A stretch of 64,000 nucleotides of DNA from Bradyrhizobium diazoefficiens (GTDB lineage: Bacteria > Pseudomonadota > Alphaproteobacteria > Rhizobiales > Xanthobacteraceae). The stretch spans positions 124,001 to 188,000 of the forward strand of contig NZ_JAENXS010000004.1 of NCBI RefSeq assembly GCF_016612535.1, read 5' to 3'. Shown piece after piece: positions 27,772-37,437 of the stretch (the stretch's first letter is position 1; each line of letters opens with the position of its first letter). The notes beneath the pieces were generated by a model. It was not told the DNA's origin. It ran no database searches and saw only the letters and a program-made list of their open reading frames with translations. The translations under genes and the position numbers were made by a program.

Positions 27772-30700
27772 CTAAGCGGCGATTGCCCCCGTCTCACCCG
27801 CCCCCTCGATGTCCGAGGCTAGCGTCTTCTCGATCTCCGCGAGGTGCCGGCGCTTGTCGGCGAGCTCGCCGGCGAAGGCGAAGTCGCCGCCCTCGCGCGA
27901 CCGGTAGGCGGCAAGGCGCCGATGAGCATCGGCAAGACGCTGGCGAAAGCGCTCCCGCTCCCCCTCGAAATCATCAAGCGCGTGCTCGAGGCGCGAGACT
28001 GCGCCGAGGGGCGTCACCGTGACCGGCAGTTCGATCTCGTCATCGGCGGCGCTGCGCATCAGCATGGTGGTGTAGCGATAGCCGTCGGTTCCGAAACGTT
28101 CGCCCGCATATTCGAGGTCGAAACCGCCGATCGAGGCGATGACGGTCTCGCCTTCCTGCTGAAGCTGCACGAGGTTGAGAATTTCCTTCATCAGCACGCG
28201 GCCGGCCTCCTTGCGTTCGCTATAGGCCCTGCCACTCACGTTCATCGCAAAGGCCTCGCCCGCCGTCGGCACAAGGCGTTCGATGTCCTGTCCGATCTGC
28301 GCGATGCGCCGGGCCGAGAACTCAATCTCGCGCTCGGCGTCGCGGATCTGGCGGCGCACGGCATGCTGATCATCGACATGAGCGGCGTGCAATCGCTCCA
28401 ACCGGGCGATATCGGCCTCCAAGCCCGCCTTCTGCATCAGGCGCGGGTCGCCCGAGGCGATTGCTTTGGCCATGGCGAACTGGTTCGCCTGCCCCTCGCC
28501 CAGGTCCTCGAGCCGGCGAATGGAGGTATCGCCCGAGAGCGCCGCGGCGATGAAGCGGGCCTTGCGCTCGTTGTTCTGCCACATCGTGGCATCGAGCGAG
28601 CCTTCGGTCGCATAGGCGAAGATATCGACCTCGTCGTGCTGGTTGCCCTGCCGCACGATGCGGCCCTCGCGCTGCTCGATCTGAGACGGCAACCAGGGGA
28701 CGTCGAGATGATGCAGGGCCTTGAGGCGCAACTGCGCATTAACCCCGGTGCCCATCGTGTCGGAGGAACCGATCAGGAAACGCACCTTGCCGGCGCGCAC
28801 ATCGCCGAACAGGCGCTGCTTGGCCTCGGACTTCTTGTAGTCCTGCATGAAGGCGATTTCCGATGCGGGCACGCCCTTGCGGATGAGCTCGTCGCGAATC
28901 CAGCGATAGGCCGAGAAGCCCCTGGTTTTCTCCACGCTGATCGTGCCGAGATCGGAAAAGATCATCTGCGCGGCGCCGGGAAGCTCGAATGGCTTGCCGT
29001 CCGGGCGCAAATAGGTATTTTCTGAGGCTTCTTTCCAGATGCGGTAGGCGTTCGCGATGAGATCGTTGAGCTTGTTGTCGTGCTCGTTGTCATTGTCAGC
29101 ATCGACCAGGCGCAGGTCGATCGCCGCGTGACGGCCGTCGGTGATGACGGAAAGCAGGATATCGTCGCCAGGCTCGGGCGGGCGATCGCGCATCTCGATC
29201 GCCTTGATGCGCTCGCCGAGCAGCACTTGGTAGCGCTTGAAGGCCGCGGTCGGCTTGGAGGTCAGAATCTGGCGCCTGCCGGTCGAGATCGCCGGCACCT
29301 TCACATATTGGCGTAAGTCTTCCGGCAGCACTACGTCGGCGAAGGAGCGGAACATGGCGATCAGTTCCGGCACGTTGACGAAGGTGGCGAAGCGCGTCAC
29401 TGGCTTGTATTTGCCGGAGGGCTGGAGCTCGAGCTCGGTCGAGACATCGCCGAAGGTTGACGCCCAGGCGTCGAATTCGTGCAAGCCACGCTGCGCCAGC
29501 GCCGCATAACCGAGATAGCGTTGCACCGAGAACATCTCGCCGAGCGTGTTGGTGATCGGCGTGCCGGAGGCAAGCACGAGTGCCCGGCCGGGGTTCTTGG
29601 TTTCGATGAAGCGCGACTTCACATATAGGTCCCAGGCGCGCTGCGAGCCATTGGGATCGACGCCCTTCAGGGTCGACATGTTGGTAGCGAAGGAGAGCTT
29701 GCGAAACTCCTGCGCCTCGTCGACAATGATCTGATCCACGCCGATTTCGGAGATAGTCAGGAGATCGTCCTTGCGCGTCGCAAGCGACTCCAGCCGCTCC
29801 TTCAGGCCCTCCTTCAACCGTTCGAGCCGCTTGCGCGAGACGCGGTCGTCGCTTTCGACCTTCGTCAGCAAGCTTTCGTAAAGCTCCAGCTCGTCTTGGA
29901 TCATCTGCTGCTCGAACGCCGACGGCACGGCGATGAAGCGAAACGCCGAATGCGTGATGATGATTGCGTCCCAGTTCGCCGTCGCGGCACGCGACAGGAA
30001 GCGATGCCGCTTGTCCTTGGTAAAATTGGTCTCGTCGGCGACGAGGATGCGGGCGCTGGGATAGAGCGCCAGGAACTCGCGCGCAACCTGCGCCAGGCAA
30101 TGACCGGGCACCACCATCATGGCTTTGGCGATCAGGCCAAGCCGCCGTTGCTCCATGATCGCGGCCGCCATGGTCATGGTCTTGCCGGCGCCAACCGCGT
30201 GGGCAAGATAGGTTGAGCCCGCCGACACGATCCGCCAGATACCGCGCTTCTGATGTCCATAAAGAACAAAGGCACCAGAGGCGCCCGGGAGCTGCAGATG
30301 CGAGCCGTCGAAGGCTCGCGGCGCGATGTTGTTGAAGCGATCGTTGTAGAGGCGCGCCAGACGGTCGGTGCGATCGGGATCGGACCAGATCCAGCGCTGG
30401 AAGGCGTCCTTGATCTTTTGCAGCTTTGCTTTCGCGGCCTCGGTGTCGACGACATTGAGCACCCGCCGCTCGCTGTCGCCATCCTTGACGGCGTCGAAGA
30501 TCTGCGGGACGCGACTATTCAGCGCATCCGCGAGCAGCTCGCCGGCATGCCGGCGGTCCGTGCCCCATTCCGACGTGCCGGCCGCCATCCATCTGAGCTG
30601 GCGCGCCTCGACGGTCCAGTAGGCCAGCTCTGGCATGTAATGGATCTTGATCTCGGCATCCATCGTCTCCTTGACGAAGGCGACGATATCGGCGGCCGGA

Positions 30701-32877
30701 ATCCAGGGCGCGCCGAGCCGCGCGGTGATATCGGAGGGGCGCAAATCAGCTGGCTGGACGCCCCGAAGCGCCGTGACGTTGCACTCGTAGGACGGATCGA
30801 GCGCAGCCGCCGCTTCCGCGGCTTTCAGCTTGTCGCGGACATGGCCCGACAGATAAGCGTCCGCCGTTTGCCACGATCCGTCCGCCGGATCGCGAAAGAT
30901 GGCGCTGCCGAGTTCGGCGGCAACATTCTGCCCGTCGCGATGCAGGAGTTCGGCGATATGGTCAATGTCGACGCGCCCACGTTCGTTGAGGACGACGGCG
31001 AGCGCATCGGCCGCGCTGGTGATCAACGGCGCCGTCGGTGGCGAGATCACGCGCTCGGTGAAGATCGGGCCGGGCTTTGCGGTATTGGTCTCGAGGTCAT
31101 AGTCCTCGATCGAGGCAACCAGCCAGCAATCGGGATCGTCGAGGAAGGGCTGGATGTTGGGGCGGCGATGCGTCTCGCGCACTTCGCCGGCTTCTTCATC
31201 CTCCAACAAAGAGACACTGGTGAAATTGATTGGGCCGAAGTCTCGGACGAAGGCGCCCCAAGCGATGCGCAGCCTGACCTGGGCCTCCTTCCAGGCCCGG
31301 TCGAGCTCCTGCGCCTTCAGCACCTCGCGTACCGCATCGCGGATCGGGATCAGCTTCCTGATGATCCGGACATGCTTCTCCGGGATGCCGTCGGCACTAC
31401 GGCCCTTGCGGGCCTTGACGGCGACGGACTGGCCGTCGAGAACCTGCATCAGGCCGTAGGCCTTGTCGTGGAAGAAGCTGCCCTCACGCACATGCCGATC
31501 GGATGGCAGCTCGCAGGAAACCGGATCACCGGCGTCCTCCAGATCGGGCTCGATCATGTCGGGTTCGCCGTCGTAGATGGCTTCCGGAAGACGGGCGATG
31601 GCGGCCGAGAGTGCGGCGCCGAGGTCCTCGCCATCGCGAGGACGGCATGTGTAGGTCTCGCCGAAGGGACCGGAGGCGAGCGCATGTGTGCCGAGCACAT
31701 GCCCCGGATGCTCGGCGAACCAGCGGTTTACGCGGATGGCATCCTCGTCCTCGGTCGCGGGGCGCACCTCGTCGACATCGAGCCAGGACCGATCGCCTTC
31801 CGGATCGCCGATCTTGCGCTTCCGGAAGAACAGGATGTCGACGACGACATCGGTGCCGGCGCTGGCGCGGAAGCTGCCCTCGGGCAGCCGGATGGCAGCG
31901 ACCAGGTCAGCCGTCTTGGCGATGTGTGCGCGCGCCGAGGCGTCCGCCTTCTCCATCGTGCCCGAGCTGGTCACGAAGACCGCGAGAGCGCCGGGCTTCA
32001 GAAGGTCGATCGCCCGCGCGACGAAATAGTCATGCAGGCGAAGACCGAGCGAGCGGTAGCCGCGATCCGAGCGCACGGTACGATCGGAGAACGGCGGATT
32101 GCCGATGGCGAGGTCGAAGTTTGCGGGCAGCGCCGTACGCGCGAAATCGCCGGTGATGATCCGTGCCCGCGGCTGCAACAGGCGCACGATGCGCGCCGTG
32201 ACCGGATCGAGCTCGATCCCGGTGACGTGCGAGATGTCACGAAACCCTTCCGGCATCAGCGCCGGAAACAGTCCCGTGCCGATGCCGGGCTCGAGCACGC
32301 GGCCACCGCGCCAGCCCAGGCGCTGCAGGCCTGCCCAGATCGCTCGAACGATGAACTCAGGCGTGAAATGGGCGTACTGTGTGCAGCGCGCGAGCGAGGC
32401 ATGGTCGAGATCGCGGACCGCATCCTGCAGGTCCTCGCCGATCGCCTCCCATCCTTGGCGAAACTCGGCCTCGCCCGGACGCCGGAACACGGCGTTGGCG
32501 AGCTCGGACGCGCCGAATCCTGTGAAGCGGATGAGCTGCTTCTGCTCCTCAGGCGTAGCCGCCCGCTCATCGGCCTCGATGGCGGCGGCAAGCCGGATCG
32601 CGGCGATATTGTCGCGCGCGCGATCCTTCCAGCCCTTCGCCAGCGCGTGGTCGCCGGCGAGATGGAAGTTCGCGCCGCGCTCATGATGGGTGGGCGACGT
32701 CGAGCGTGCGACCGCCGCGAACGGCATGGCCGGAGCGGGAGTCGCCGGATCGGGATCGTCATCATCGCCCGGCTCGACGGCGGGGCCTCCGGCGAAAGCG
32801 GTGACGCCGAGGCCAAGGCCGGACGACAGCGCAGTGTTGCCGAAGAGATCGAGGGTGAAGGGATCGTCTTGCGCCAT
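27772..32877 (-). CDS. Giant DNA methylase-helicase (DarB/strawberry-notch type)
   Basis: 1,701 residues from ATG 32877, with AAGGAG upstream. An N-terminal acidic linker is followed by an N6-adenine methyltransferase-like domain: VLEPGIGTGLF near residue 195 binds SAM and IGNPPF near 264 is the catalytic NPPF. After a linker of several hundred residues there is an SF2/SNF2 helicase: Walker A VGAGKTMTMA near 895, DEAQ near 1052, and motif VI QIEQREGRIVRQGNQ near 1396, then a coiled-coil C-terminus. This is the large element protein seen on many conjugative elements and resembles phage P1 DarB, which shields transferred DNA from restriction. Both enzymatic motif sets look intact. Confidence 0.9.
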   Translation of the reverse strand: MAQDDPFTLDLFGNTALSSGLGLGVTAFAGGPAVEPGDDDDPDPATPAPAMPFAAVARSTSPTHHERGANFHLAGDHALAKGWKDRARDNIAAIRLAAAIEADERAATPEEQKQLIRFTGFGASELANAVFRRPGEAEFRQGWEAIGEDLQDAVRDLDHASLARCTQYAHFTPEFIVRAIWAGLQRLGWRGGRVLEPGIGTGLFPALMPEGFRDISHVTGIELDPVTARIVRLLQPRARIITGDFARTALPANFDLAIGNPPFSDRTVRSDRGYRSLGLRLHDYFVARAIDLLKPGALAVFVTSSGTMEKADASARAHIAKTADLVAAIRLPEGSFRASAGTDVVVDILFFRKRKIGDPEGDRSWLDVDEVRPATEDEDAIRVNRWFAEHPGHVLGTHALASGPFGETYTCRPRDGEDLGAALSAAIARLPEAIYDGEPDMIEPDLEDAGDPVSCELPSDRHVREGSFFHDKAYGLMQVLDGQSVAVKARKGRSADGIPEKHVRIIRKLIPIRDAVREVLKAQELDRAWKEAQVRLRIAWGAFVRDFGPINFTSVSLLEDEEAGEVRETHRRPNIQPFLDDPDCWLVASIEDYDLETNTAKPGPIFTERVISPPTAPLITSAADALAVVLNERGRVDIDHIAELLHRDGQNVAAELGSAIFRDPADGSWQTADAYLSGHVRDKLKAAEAAAALDPSYECNVTALRGVQPADLRPSDITARLGAPWIPAADIVAFVKETMDAEIKIHYMPELAYWTVEARQLRWMAAGTSEWGTDRRHAGELLADALNSRVPQIFDAVKDGDSERRVLNVVDTEAAKAKLQKIKDAFQRWIWSDPDRTDRLARLYNDRFNNIAPRAFDGSHLQLPGASGAFVLYGHQKRGIWRIVSAGSTYLAHAVGAGKTMTMAAAIMEQRRLGLIAKAMMVVPGHCLAQVAREFLALYPSARILVADETNFTKDKRHRFLSRAATANWDAIIITHSAFRFIAVPSAFEQQMIQDELELYESLLTKVESDDRVSRKRLERLKEGLKERLESLATRKDDLLTISEIGVDQIIVDEAQEFRKLSFATNMSTLKGVDPNGSQRAWDLYVKSRFIETKNPGRALVLASGTPITNTLGEMFSVQRYLGYAALAQRGLHEFDAWASTFGDVSTELELQPSGKYKPVTRFATFVNVPELIAMFRSFADVVLPEDLRQYVKVPAISTGRRQILTSKPTAAFKRYQVLLGERIKAIEMRDRPPEPGDDILLSVITDGRHAAIDLRLVDADNDNEHDNKLNDLIANAYRIWKEASENTYLRPDGKPFELPGAAQMIFSDLGTISVEKTRGFSAYRWIRDELIRKGVPASEIAFMQDYKKSEAKQRLFGDVRAGKVRFLIGSSDTMGTGVNAQLRLKALHHLDVPWLPSQIEQREGRIVRQGNQHDEVDIFAYATEGSLDATMWQNNERKARFIAAALSGDTSIRRLEDLGEGQANQFAMAKAIASGDPRLMQKAGLEADIARLERLHAAHVDDQHAVRRQIRDAEREIEFSARRIAQIGQDIERLVPTAGEAFAMNVSGRAYSERKEAGRVLMKEILNLVQLQQEGETVIASIGGFDLEYAGERFGTDGYRYTTMLMRSAADDEIELPVTVTPLGAVSRLEHALDDFEGERERFRQRLADAHRRLAAYRSREGGDFAFAGELADKRRHLAEIEKTLASDIEGAGETGAIAA

Positions 32878-32970
32878 GGGAATTTCTCCTTGTGATGAGG
32901 GCGCGTGCCGTCGTCCCGCCGAGCTGCCTCGGCGGGTGCGGATGGTCACGGTGGATTGGGGATGGGGGCG

Positions 32971-33369
32971 CTAGCGCACGATGAGCGACAGAGAGATGTC
33001 TGTCTCGCTCAGCTGCAGGCGCAGATGCGTGTATCGAAAATCACGATTGATCAGAGGGATCAGCCGCTCGGCCTCGATGAACGCGATGCCGTCATCGCCG
33101 CCGAAATGGCGGCGCTTGTAGTCGAACCAGTCCGGATTGCCGACCGGATGGCATTCCTCGGAATAGACCACAAGCGGGCGACCGCCATCGCTGAGCTTGC
33201 CGTTCGACATGATGTAGACGCCGTTGTCACCGACAAGCCAGAGGCCGGGCTTCTCGCCCTCACCAGGCCTGAGGCCGTAGTAAGGATTGCGGAACCCGCC
33301 ATTGGCGGCGGCGTCGGATTTTCCGCGCTCGATCACCGTGCGGACGGAGGGGATGGGGAACGTGAACAT
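32971..33369 (-). CDS. DUF3085 family protein
   Basis: 132 residues from ATG 33369, with GGAGGTGGCG before it. Family blocks are GLWLVGDNGVYIMSNG, VVYSEECHPVGN and YKRRHFGGDDGIAFIEA. The function is unknown; it is a regular neighbour of DUF1419 and the methylase-helicase on rhizobial elements. It starts 11 bases after the DUF1419 stop and so belongs to one operon with it. Confidence 0.85.
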   Translation of the reverse strand: MFTFPIPSVRTVIERGKSDAAANGGFRNPYYGLRPGEGEKPGLWLVGDNGVYIMSNGKLSDGGRPLVVYSEECHPVGNPDWFDYKRRHFGGDDGIAFIEAERLIPLINRDFRYTHLRLQLSETDISLSLIVR

Positions 33370-33380
33370 CGCCACCTCCC

Positions 33381-33983
33381 TCACGCCGCGATCGCATCAG
33401 GCAGGTAGCGCAGATCCACCGGCAGCTTCGCCGCGATCTCCGCGTCGGTCAGCTGGTCGAGCAGCTTCAGCACGGTGCCGCGCTGGCCGTCGTAGACCAG
33501 CACTGTGCGCTCGCCGCGCAGATGCTCGGCCCAGCGGTCTCCGGCATAACCGCGATAATCATCATGCGCACTCGACCAGATGTGCTCAAGCCGCTCTTCG
33601 CGCGTCATCGCCGTCACGGGCCGCGATTCACGTTCGATGATCGCGGCGCGCATCCGATCCGGCGAGCCCTTGTCGCGAAGATCGCAATAGCCGTGTAAGT
33701 AGCGCGATCGGCGATCGATCGTCAGCGCGAAGAAAACGCCGGTGATGCTGCCGGTGAGGAACTCGCGCAACGCGAACATCTCAGCCTTCATCCAGAGCGG
33801 CGGCAGGATCTCGAACATATGGTCGTGGTCGGCCTGGCCGATCTCGAACCATTCGCCGCAATAGAGAGCGCTGTCGTCGTTTTCCCAACGGTTTGGCCGG
33901 CGCGCGTGGCGATCGAACATGCGGAACATCTGCCGGCGGTCGGCGATGCCCTGATAGACCTTGCGGATTGGAGGGAGGGTCAT
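33381..33983 (-). CDS. DUF1419 family protein
   Basis: 200 residues with the family opening IADRRQMFRMFDRHARRPNR, then YCGEWFEIGQADHDHMFEIL and MKAEMFALREFLTGSITGVF. It is soluble and of unknown function. AAGGAGCCCGCTC precedes the ATG. It is the middle gene of a Toprim/DUF3991, DUF1419, DUF3085, methylase-helicase string, all on the minus strand. Confidence 0.88.
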   Translation of the reverse strand: MTLPPIRKVYQGIADRRQMFRMFDRHARRPNRWENDDSALYCGEWFEIGQADHDHMFEILPPLWMKAEMFALREFLTGSITGVFFALTIDRRSRYLHGYCDLRDKGSPDRMRAAIIERESRPVTAMTREERLEHIWSSAHDDYRGYAGDRWAEHLRGERTVLVYDGQRGTVLKLLDQLTDAEIAAKLPVDLRYLPDAIAA

Positions 33984-34048
33984 GAGCGGGCTCCTTTCAG
34001 CCTCGTCGGGCTGAAGCGCAGCTCATCCTTCCGATTTCGCCATCGCCT

Positions 34049-35086
34049 TCAGCCCTTCCTGACCCCTCCTCCGCGGCCGCCTCTCCGATCGGCCGGGTCA
34101 AGGGCCGCGGCACGCGGGCGAAGCTTCACCCTTGACGCGGACGGCGGGCATGCGGCAGCCGGGTTTGCTTTCTCCTCCCTTTCCTTCTTCCTCTTGCTGC
34201 TTGGATGCAGCTGTTCATTCCAGTCCTCCGGCGCGGGCCGCAGCCGCTCATAGTCGCAGCCCACCTCCTGCGCGATCGCCGCGAGCCGATCGGCATAAAC
34301 CTCTCCCTGCCGGTTGTTGTCGGTCGCGGCGACGAGCCGCGCGGCCGGCCGCGCGCTCAGCGCCCGAATGGCGGCGACCGTGGCCGGCGCCCAGCCGCCG
34401 CCGGTGCTCAGATAGAGACTGTCCGGCCGCTGGTCTTCGATCGCAGCGAGGCTCATGGCGTCGATCGCGGCCTCGGTGACGCAGAGCCGGGTCGCGTTCG
34501 CCGGTCCGAAACGGAACAGCACCTTGCCGCCGCCGGTGGCGAAGCCGCGCCATTGCGGACCGCGCTCCTCCCAGCCCATGACCCTTCCATCATTGTCGAG
34601 ATGCGCCGCCCACATGCTGCCGTGAGGGCCTTCGCGCAACCGGTCATGCCGGATCGCAGCGCCGATGACGGCTTCCGGGATGCCACGCTCCTCGCGCAGA
34701 TAGCGCCAGGTCAGAGAATCTCGCCAAGGCCTGCGCCGCGAGCGCCAGCGATCCGCAGCGCCAAGATCGGGATCATAGGCGCGGGCTTCTCGTGTCCAGA
34801 CGGGCTCCGTCGGCACAAAGCCGACCAGGTCGGAGACTCGCTGCAGCACCTCGGGAAAGTTGATGCCATCGAGATGCTCCACCAGCGAGAACACGTCGCC
34901 TCTGGCGTCGGACAATGCGTCGAACCAGCCTCTCCCCTGATGGATCACGATGATGATGTCGCCGCCGCGGCGATATTTGGCGGCTTTGCGCGTGCTCTCC
35001 TTCAGATCGATCGCAAAGCCGGCCTTCTCGAGCACGGCGGCGCAGGCCACGCGATTCTTCAGCTCTTCGATATCCTTCTTTTCCAT
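34049..35086 (-). CDS. DUF3991/Toprim domain protein (primase-like)
   Basis: 345 residues. The N-terminus resembles the zinc-finger-like part of mobile-element primases but without clear Cys ligands (LKNRVACAAVLEKAGFAIDL; GDVFSLVEHLDG). DUF3991 spans about 110-190, and a Toprim-like domain with CVTEAAIDAMSLAAIE near 200 and VAATDNNRQGEVYADRLAAI near 265 follows. In classical Toprim the second motif is DxD; here it is DNNRQG, typical of this subfamily. It probably acts in DNA processing during transfer or replication. The C-terminus is basic and low-complexity. Confidence 0.8.
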   Translation of the reverse strand: MEKKDIEELKNRVACAAVLEKAGFAIDLKESTRKAAKYRRGGDIIIVIHQGRGWFDALSDARGDVFSLVEHLDGINFPEVLQRVSDLVGFVPTEPVWTREARAYDPDLGAADRWRSRRRPWRDSLTWRYLREERGIPEAVIGAAIRHDRLREGPHGSMWAAHLDNDGRVMGWEERGPQWRGFATGGGKVLFRFGPANATRLCVTEAAIDAMSLAAIEDQRPDSLYLSTGGGWAPATVAAIRALSARPAARLVAATDNNRQGEVYADRLAAIAQEVGCDYERLRPAPEDWNEQLHPSSKRKKEREEKANPAAACPPSASRVKLRPRAAALDPADRRGGRGGGVRKG

Positions 35087-35308
35087 CTCCGAATCCCGGC
35101 GTTGCCGCGCCGGACCTTTCCCGCTTGAATTGCCTTCTCCCGCAGCTTGCGGGACCCACTCGCCCCGCCCGCGAAGAGCGAAGGGGGCAAGGGCGCGGCT
35201 GGCAATTGATGAATTATGCGGGGCATTCGACGCTCAGCGTCGGCCGGCCGCGGCGCAGCTTCCCTTGCCGCCGCCCGCTCGCAAGCGGCACACAAGGGAA
35301 AATCCGGT
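35087..35308. other. G+C-rich leader, no gene
   Basis: About 220 bases upstream of the Toprim gene, rich in short inverted G+C repeats. No coding frame is supported. Confidence 0.4.
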
Positions 35309-35491
35309 TCAACGAGCCGTGCTGAATTCGTGCGGATCGTATTCATGCACGAGGACCACATCGGCATCATCGAGTTCGTCACTCGGCATCACGCCGTATG
35401 CGCCGTCGACCTGGAAGAGCGTGACCGGGACCATCAGGGTGCGGGCGAGCTCGAACGCGTTGGACTGGGCGAGGGAAAGATCGTGCAACAT
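35309..35491 (-). CDS. Small hypothetical protein, 60 aa
   Basis: Starts ATG 35491, with GGAG seven bases upstream. It reads as a compact soluble protein (MLHDLSLAQSNAFELARTLM, FQVDGAYGVMP, DDADVVLVHEYDPHEF). It resembles short conserved proteins of the same element family. Function unknown. Confidence 0.6.
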   Translation of the reverse strand: MLHDLSLAQSNAFELARTLMVPVTLFQVDGAYGVMPSDELDDADVVLVHEYDPHEFSTAR

Positions 35492-36432
35492 TTGAGGGCT
35501 CCATCTTGAGCGAGGCCGATCCCCGCTCGATGGCGTCCGTCAGTATCCTCAACCGGCCGCGATCACCGCGAAGCCGAAGGCGTAGCGGCGGCATGCTCGC
35601 ATAGCCGACCCCTTGAGGGTTGATCGTGGAAGGCCGGGCTGAGGACAAGGAAAGCCATCCATGGAGAGCGGGGTCGTGCCTGCTCAACGATGGCCATCGC
35701 CCCCTGGTGCACGCCCCTTTCCGGCCGCAGATTCATTGCGTCGGGCCCGCGGATAGTCGGTCCCGGCCGCGGATCAGGTCGCACTAGGGAGATATGCGTT
35801 ATTGGCCCAAGCGATCTCGCCGCATCTGCTCAATCGCTCCTCGCGAACATCCGGTCCGCGTCGAATCTCCCGCTGGCGCCCCCAGCCATCGTCGCAGCGC
35901 GCCGAAGGTCAACTGCCGCCTCTGCGCCAAAGCGCATCGCAGAGCGAGGCTTCTGCGAGCGGGAATAGAAGCGTGACCCGGACGCAGCTGGCAGAGTGAT
36001 CGTCACCCGCATGGGCCGAAACCGCCGCAAGCGGGTTCGGTCGAAGGCCGTCGTACGGCCGGAGATAGAGCACGGTCGCGCGCAAGCGCGGCTGCCACTT
36101 ACGCTTCCTCCGCAGCGACAGAGCGCGGCGGTCGTGCTTGACGATAGGCAACGCCATCGAGAAATCAGCTATCTTCGCAATGCTACTATAGCACGGCGTC
36201 CTGGGACTCCGCCGAAGCCCGGACCAAGTAACGTACATTCATGACGTCAACTGTGACATCCGACGGCTGAATCGGCTCATACAAAAGCTCGCCAATGGCG
36301 ATCCAGTGATATGCATCGACCCGGCCTTATGGCCTAGACTGGAGATTACCTGATCTGATCAGGCTCGCTTGGCGGCGCTGCCATGCGACATGTAGTTCAG
36401 CGTCTTGCGACCAACCCGCTAACGCAAAAGCA
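35492..36432. other. Degenerate region between ICE core and cargo
   Basis: About 940 bases with only low-quality frames on both strands. It contains the 19-base match to 6059-6077 (at 35998-36016). This looks like decayed DNA at the edge of the conserved element core. No gene is supported. Confidence 0.4.
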
Positions 36433-36468
36433 AAAACCGGCAACGCATTGATTTGCATCGTCGGTTTT
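36433..36468 (+). repeat. Hairpin element, copy 1
   Basis: A 15-base left arm (36433-36447, AAAACCGGCAACGCA) pairs with 36454-36468 (TGCATCGTCGGTTTT) around the loop TTGATT: 12 Watson-Crick pairs, one G-T and two mismatches. The inner half and loop are the same as in the copy at 37013-37048, while outer pairs differ in a compensating way. The two copies flank the gene at 36580-36951. Confidence 0.7.
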
Positions 36469-36579
36469 CGGTAGGGGCATCTGACCGATCTGTTCAGTTC
36501 TGACCAGCTATCGATTGACTCGGCGCCCTTTCGTAACCACTTGATGGCCGTATCGACACAATCAATTGGCAGGGGAAGC

Positions 36580-36951
36580 ATGAAGTCTCTGATGCAGCGC
36601 GAGAAAGAACTCAACGAGGATAAGCAAGCCAAAACCAGAAAAGAGGAAGAGTGCAAACAGCGCGAGGCCGCAGCTATCAGGGAGCTGTCTGAAAACATTA
36701 ACGCCTACACCGGGACCAAGGGACTGGTGGTCGATCAGGTCGTCAAAAGCGGTACGCTCCTTCTAAGCCGGCACAGCGACGCCCGGACAGAGCACAAGCT
36801 GATCATCACCGCAGCTGAACAGGACGGCGGAAGTTTCCTGTACACGATCGGCACGCCACCTAATTTCAAAGACTGGGTCGATGTAACTGGCGCCGACAGG
36901 CCAGAAGATGACGTGCTCGCGGGCCTGATACGTTGGTTCAAGCACCCTTAG
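36580..36951 (+). CDS. Hypothetical protein, 123 aa
   Basis: From ATG 36580, with AGGGGAAGC just before. Residues 1-45 are a highly charged, probably coiled-coil segment rich in Lys/Glu (MQREKELNEDKQAKTRKEEE); the remainder is a compact alpha/beta domain (GTLLLSRHSDARTEHKLIIT, FKDWVDVTGADRPEDDVLAG). No known family. It sits between two copies of the hairpin element, which may mark it as a small cassette. Confidence 0.55.
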   Translation: MKSLMQREKELNEDKQAKTRKEEECKQREAAAIRELSENINAYTGTKGLVVDQVVKSGTLLLSRHSDARTEHKLIITAAEQDGGSFLYTIGTPPNFKDWVDVTGADRPEDDVLAGLIRWFKHP

Positions 36952-37437
36952 ATTTTGCATATGGCAGGATTTTTGCCGCCTCGATGCGCCCTATGTGGGG
37001 CCTAAGCAAAAACAGGCACGGCAACGCATTGATTTGCATTGCCGTGCTTCGCTACGCCATCACTCGAGACGGCGGCTTCACATATCCAACAGACGGCTGG
37101 GATTTCGCGTTGATCAAGCTGAGCGAATCGGAACGCTTGCCGGGCCCGGTTAGCGTATTGGCGAGCGCTGACGCCGTTGTGGCCTGCAAGAGTTCTATGA
37201 TCGCCCGGGCTAATGCGGGGTACCGTAACGCTTAGCCGAGCGTTGTCTCTGGGCAAGGCGATCGGTTGCCTGTCGCAGGCGCGGCCGGGGTCAGCGACAA
37301 CGACCTTCCCGATCGTTCAACCGATTGTGAGAGCACATCGACGCGCAGTGCGGAGACAGGTCGCGGGTTACAGCTTATCGTAGCCGCCGTTTTTGGTAAA
37401 AATCCTTTGAGAAATCGTTTTTGGCGGGGGTATTGCG
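36952..37437. other. Intergenic region with hairpin copy 2
   Basis: About 485 bases. A plus-strand frame ending at 37235 contains protein-like sequence (DGGFTYPTDGWDFALIKL) but its only starts lie before or inside the hairpin, so it may be a remnant rather than a gene. The 37300-37437 part probably holds the promoter of the DUF4403 gene. Confidence 0.35.
37013..37048 (+). repeat. Hairpin element, copy 2
   Basis: The left arm AGGCACGGCAACGCA (37013-37027) pairs with TGCATTGCCGTGCTT (37034-37048) around TTGATT: 13 Watson-Crick pairs, one G-T and one mismatch. It shares GGCAACGCATTGATTTGCAT with copy 1, while outer pairs 3, 4 and 5 are replaced on both arms, keeping the pairing. Confidence 0.7.

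Noticed and set aside
27844..29025. 393-codon plus-strand frame antisense to the C-terminal part of the methylase-helicase
   Set aside because: Shadow frame without family features.
30253..32895. An 880-codon plus-strand open frame antisense to the methylase-helicase gene
   Set aside because: It mirrors a gene with full enzymatic motifs in a G+C-rich region, has no domain of its own, and its composition is what antisense frames give.
36933..37235. Plus-strand frame with protein-like DGGFTYPTDGWDFALIKL
   Set aside because: Its starts lie in or before the hairpin element, so it is at most a remnant; mentioned only in the intergenic entry.
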